This document shows positions 32,516 to 33,220 of a stretch of DNA of 33,220 nucleotides, one piece after another; position 1 is the stretch's first letter, and each line of letters opens with the position of its first letter. The position numbers and the translations under genes are program-made. Origin of the DNA: Flavobacteriales bacterium (lineage in GTDB: Bacteria > Bacteroidota > Bacteroidia > Flavobacteriales_D > Crocinitomicaceae); contig JAKSBJ010000137.1 in assembly GCA_022361195.1 (NCBI GenBank), positions 1 through 33,220 of the forward strand, in the 5' to 3' direction. The notes beneath the pieces were generated by a model. The model was not told the origin of the DNA. It saw only the letters and a list, made by a program, of their open reading frames with translations, and ran no database searches.

Positions 32516-33220
32516 AAACACATTTAATCAATAGCGACTTTTTAAGCATTTCCCAGCTAAAGGAAATCGTAGAATCCAATACAGAACTTCAGTTGTCAAA
32601 AGAGGCTTCGGAACGTATTTTAAAATGCCGAAATTACCTTGATACCAAAATGAGCGAAAGTGGAGGAGTTTTTTACGGAATTAATACCGGATTTGGCTCT
32701 TTGTGTAATACCGTTATTTCGGATGAAGATCTGAGTACCTTGCAACGAAATTTGGTGATTTCTCACGCTTGTGGAGTGGGGGAGGAAGTTCCTCGGGAGA
32801 TTGTCAAACTCATGTTGTTCTTAAAAGTTCAGGGACTTTCATACGGACATTCGGGCTGCCAGCTAGAAACTGCGCAACGTTTATTGGATTTTTACAATAA
32901 TGATATTACCCCTGTTGTTTACCAGCAAGGTTCTTTAGGTGCTTCTGGAGACTTGGCTCCATTGGCGCATATGTCGCTTCCAATTTTAGGAGAGGGAGAG
33001 GTTTACTTTAAAGGCGAAAAAATGGCCGCTAAGGAAATGTTAGCGGCAATGGGTTGGGAACCTCTTCAGTTGAAATCTAAAGAAGGATTGGCTTTGTTAA
33101 ACGGAACGCAGTTTATGTCTTCTTATGGTGTTTGGTGTTTGATGAAGGCCGAGCAACTTTCGGGAGTGGCTGATATTGTTGGTGCTATTTCTTTAGAAGG
33201 TTTTGATGGACGAATTAGCC
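32512..33220 (+). CDS. hutH: Histidine ammonia-lyase (partial, cut by the window end)
   Basis: The first 236 residues of HutH, which deaminates histidine to urocanate, the first step of histidine use. The MIO cofactor triad Ala144-Ser145-Gly146 lies in GSLGASGDLAPLAH. The N-terminal YGINTGFGSL and NLVISHACGVGE segments are diagnostic. It has no stop because it runs past the edge. It overlaps hisS by four bases. A tyrosine or phenylalanine ammonia-lyase cannot be fully excluded until the selectivity loop and C-terminus are seen, but the sequence is HAL-like. Confidence 0.9.
   Translation, partial: MKTHLINSDFLSISQLKEIVESNTELQLSKEASERILKCRNYLDTKMSESGGVFYGINTGFGSLCNTVISDEDLSTLQRNLVISHACGVGEEVPREIVKLMLFLKVQGLSYGHSGCQLETAQRLLDFYNNDITPVVYQQGSLGASGDLAPLAHMSLPILGEGEVYFKGEKMAAKEMLAAMGWEPLQLKSKEGLALLNGTQFMSSYGVWCLMKAEQLSGVADIVGAISLEGFDGRIS

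Overview
The window looks like chromosomal DNA of a Bacteroidota member, most likely a marine or freshwater Flavobacteriales (Crocinitomicaceae/Cryomorphaceae-like; the family is inference). Reasons: AT-rich sequence; a secreted protein with a Por/type IX secretion (T9SS) C-terminal sorting domain; LytTR and propeller-type two-component proteins; a membrane-anchored MutS-like ATPase; and promoters of the Bacteroidota type (TTG, about 15-23 nt, TAnnTTTG) upstream of several genes. Most of the window is ordinary core genome.

Layout. 1-417: a degenerate stretch and the pnp terminator. 418-5826 (minus): pnp, rpsO, accD, a class I aldolase and cmk. 5870-7084 (minus): a six-TM HisKA_2-type kinase, divergent from an SDR oxidoreductase. 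7984-15805: two SpoIIE/PP2C-type phosphatases (one membrane/HAMP, one TPR/membrane) bracketing a MutS-like ATPase, a DUF1573 lipoprotein and a CtpA-like protease. 15816-16922 (minus): a two-gene unit, one gene built of three WWFAPGQ repeats. 17039-20505: menB and two poorly characterised proteins. 20598-26310 (plus): a T9SS cargo propeller, then a LytS-like propeller kinase and its LytTR regulator. 26463-29389: a Gly-rich secreted protein, a tRNA-Leu(GAG) locus rearranged around a small GIY-YIG endonuclease gene, and a MORN-like secreted protein. 29559-33220: tRNA-Lys(TTT), aroK, a conserved unknown, hisS, and the start of hutH, cut by the window edge.

The most unusual region is 27960-28617. 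A GIY-YIG gene lies between two 109-bp direct repeats (106/109 identical). Each repeat carries the 3' end of tRNA-Leu and its terminator. In the left copy the tRNA breaks off inside the T-arm at a perfect 20-bp palindrome with core CCGATAGCTATCGG. Just upstream of the intact tRNA is a 5' tRNA-Leu fragment interrupted in its D-loop by a second palindrome of the same style (CCGATAATTATCAG). This looks like a minimal endonuclease-associated element targeting tRNA genes, with an older palindromic scar beside it.

Functionally, the plus-strand block 20598-26310 may combine an exported protein with a sensory pair. The 7984-15805 block suggests serine/threonine phosphatase signalling, but no STAS or anti-sigma partner is visible in the window.
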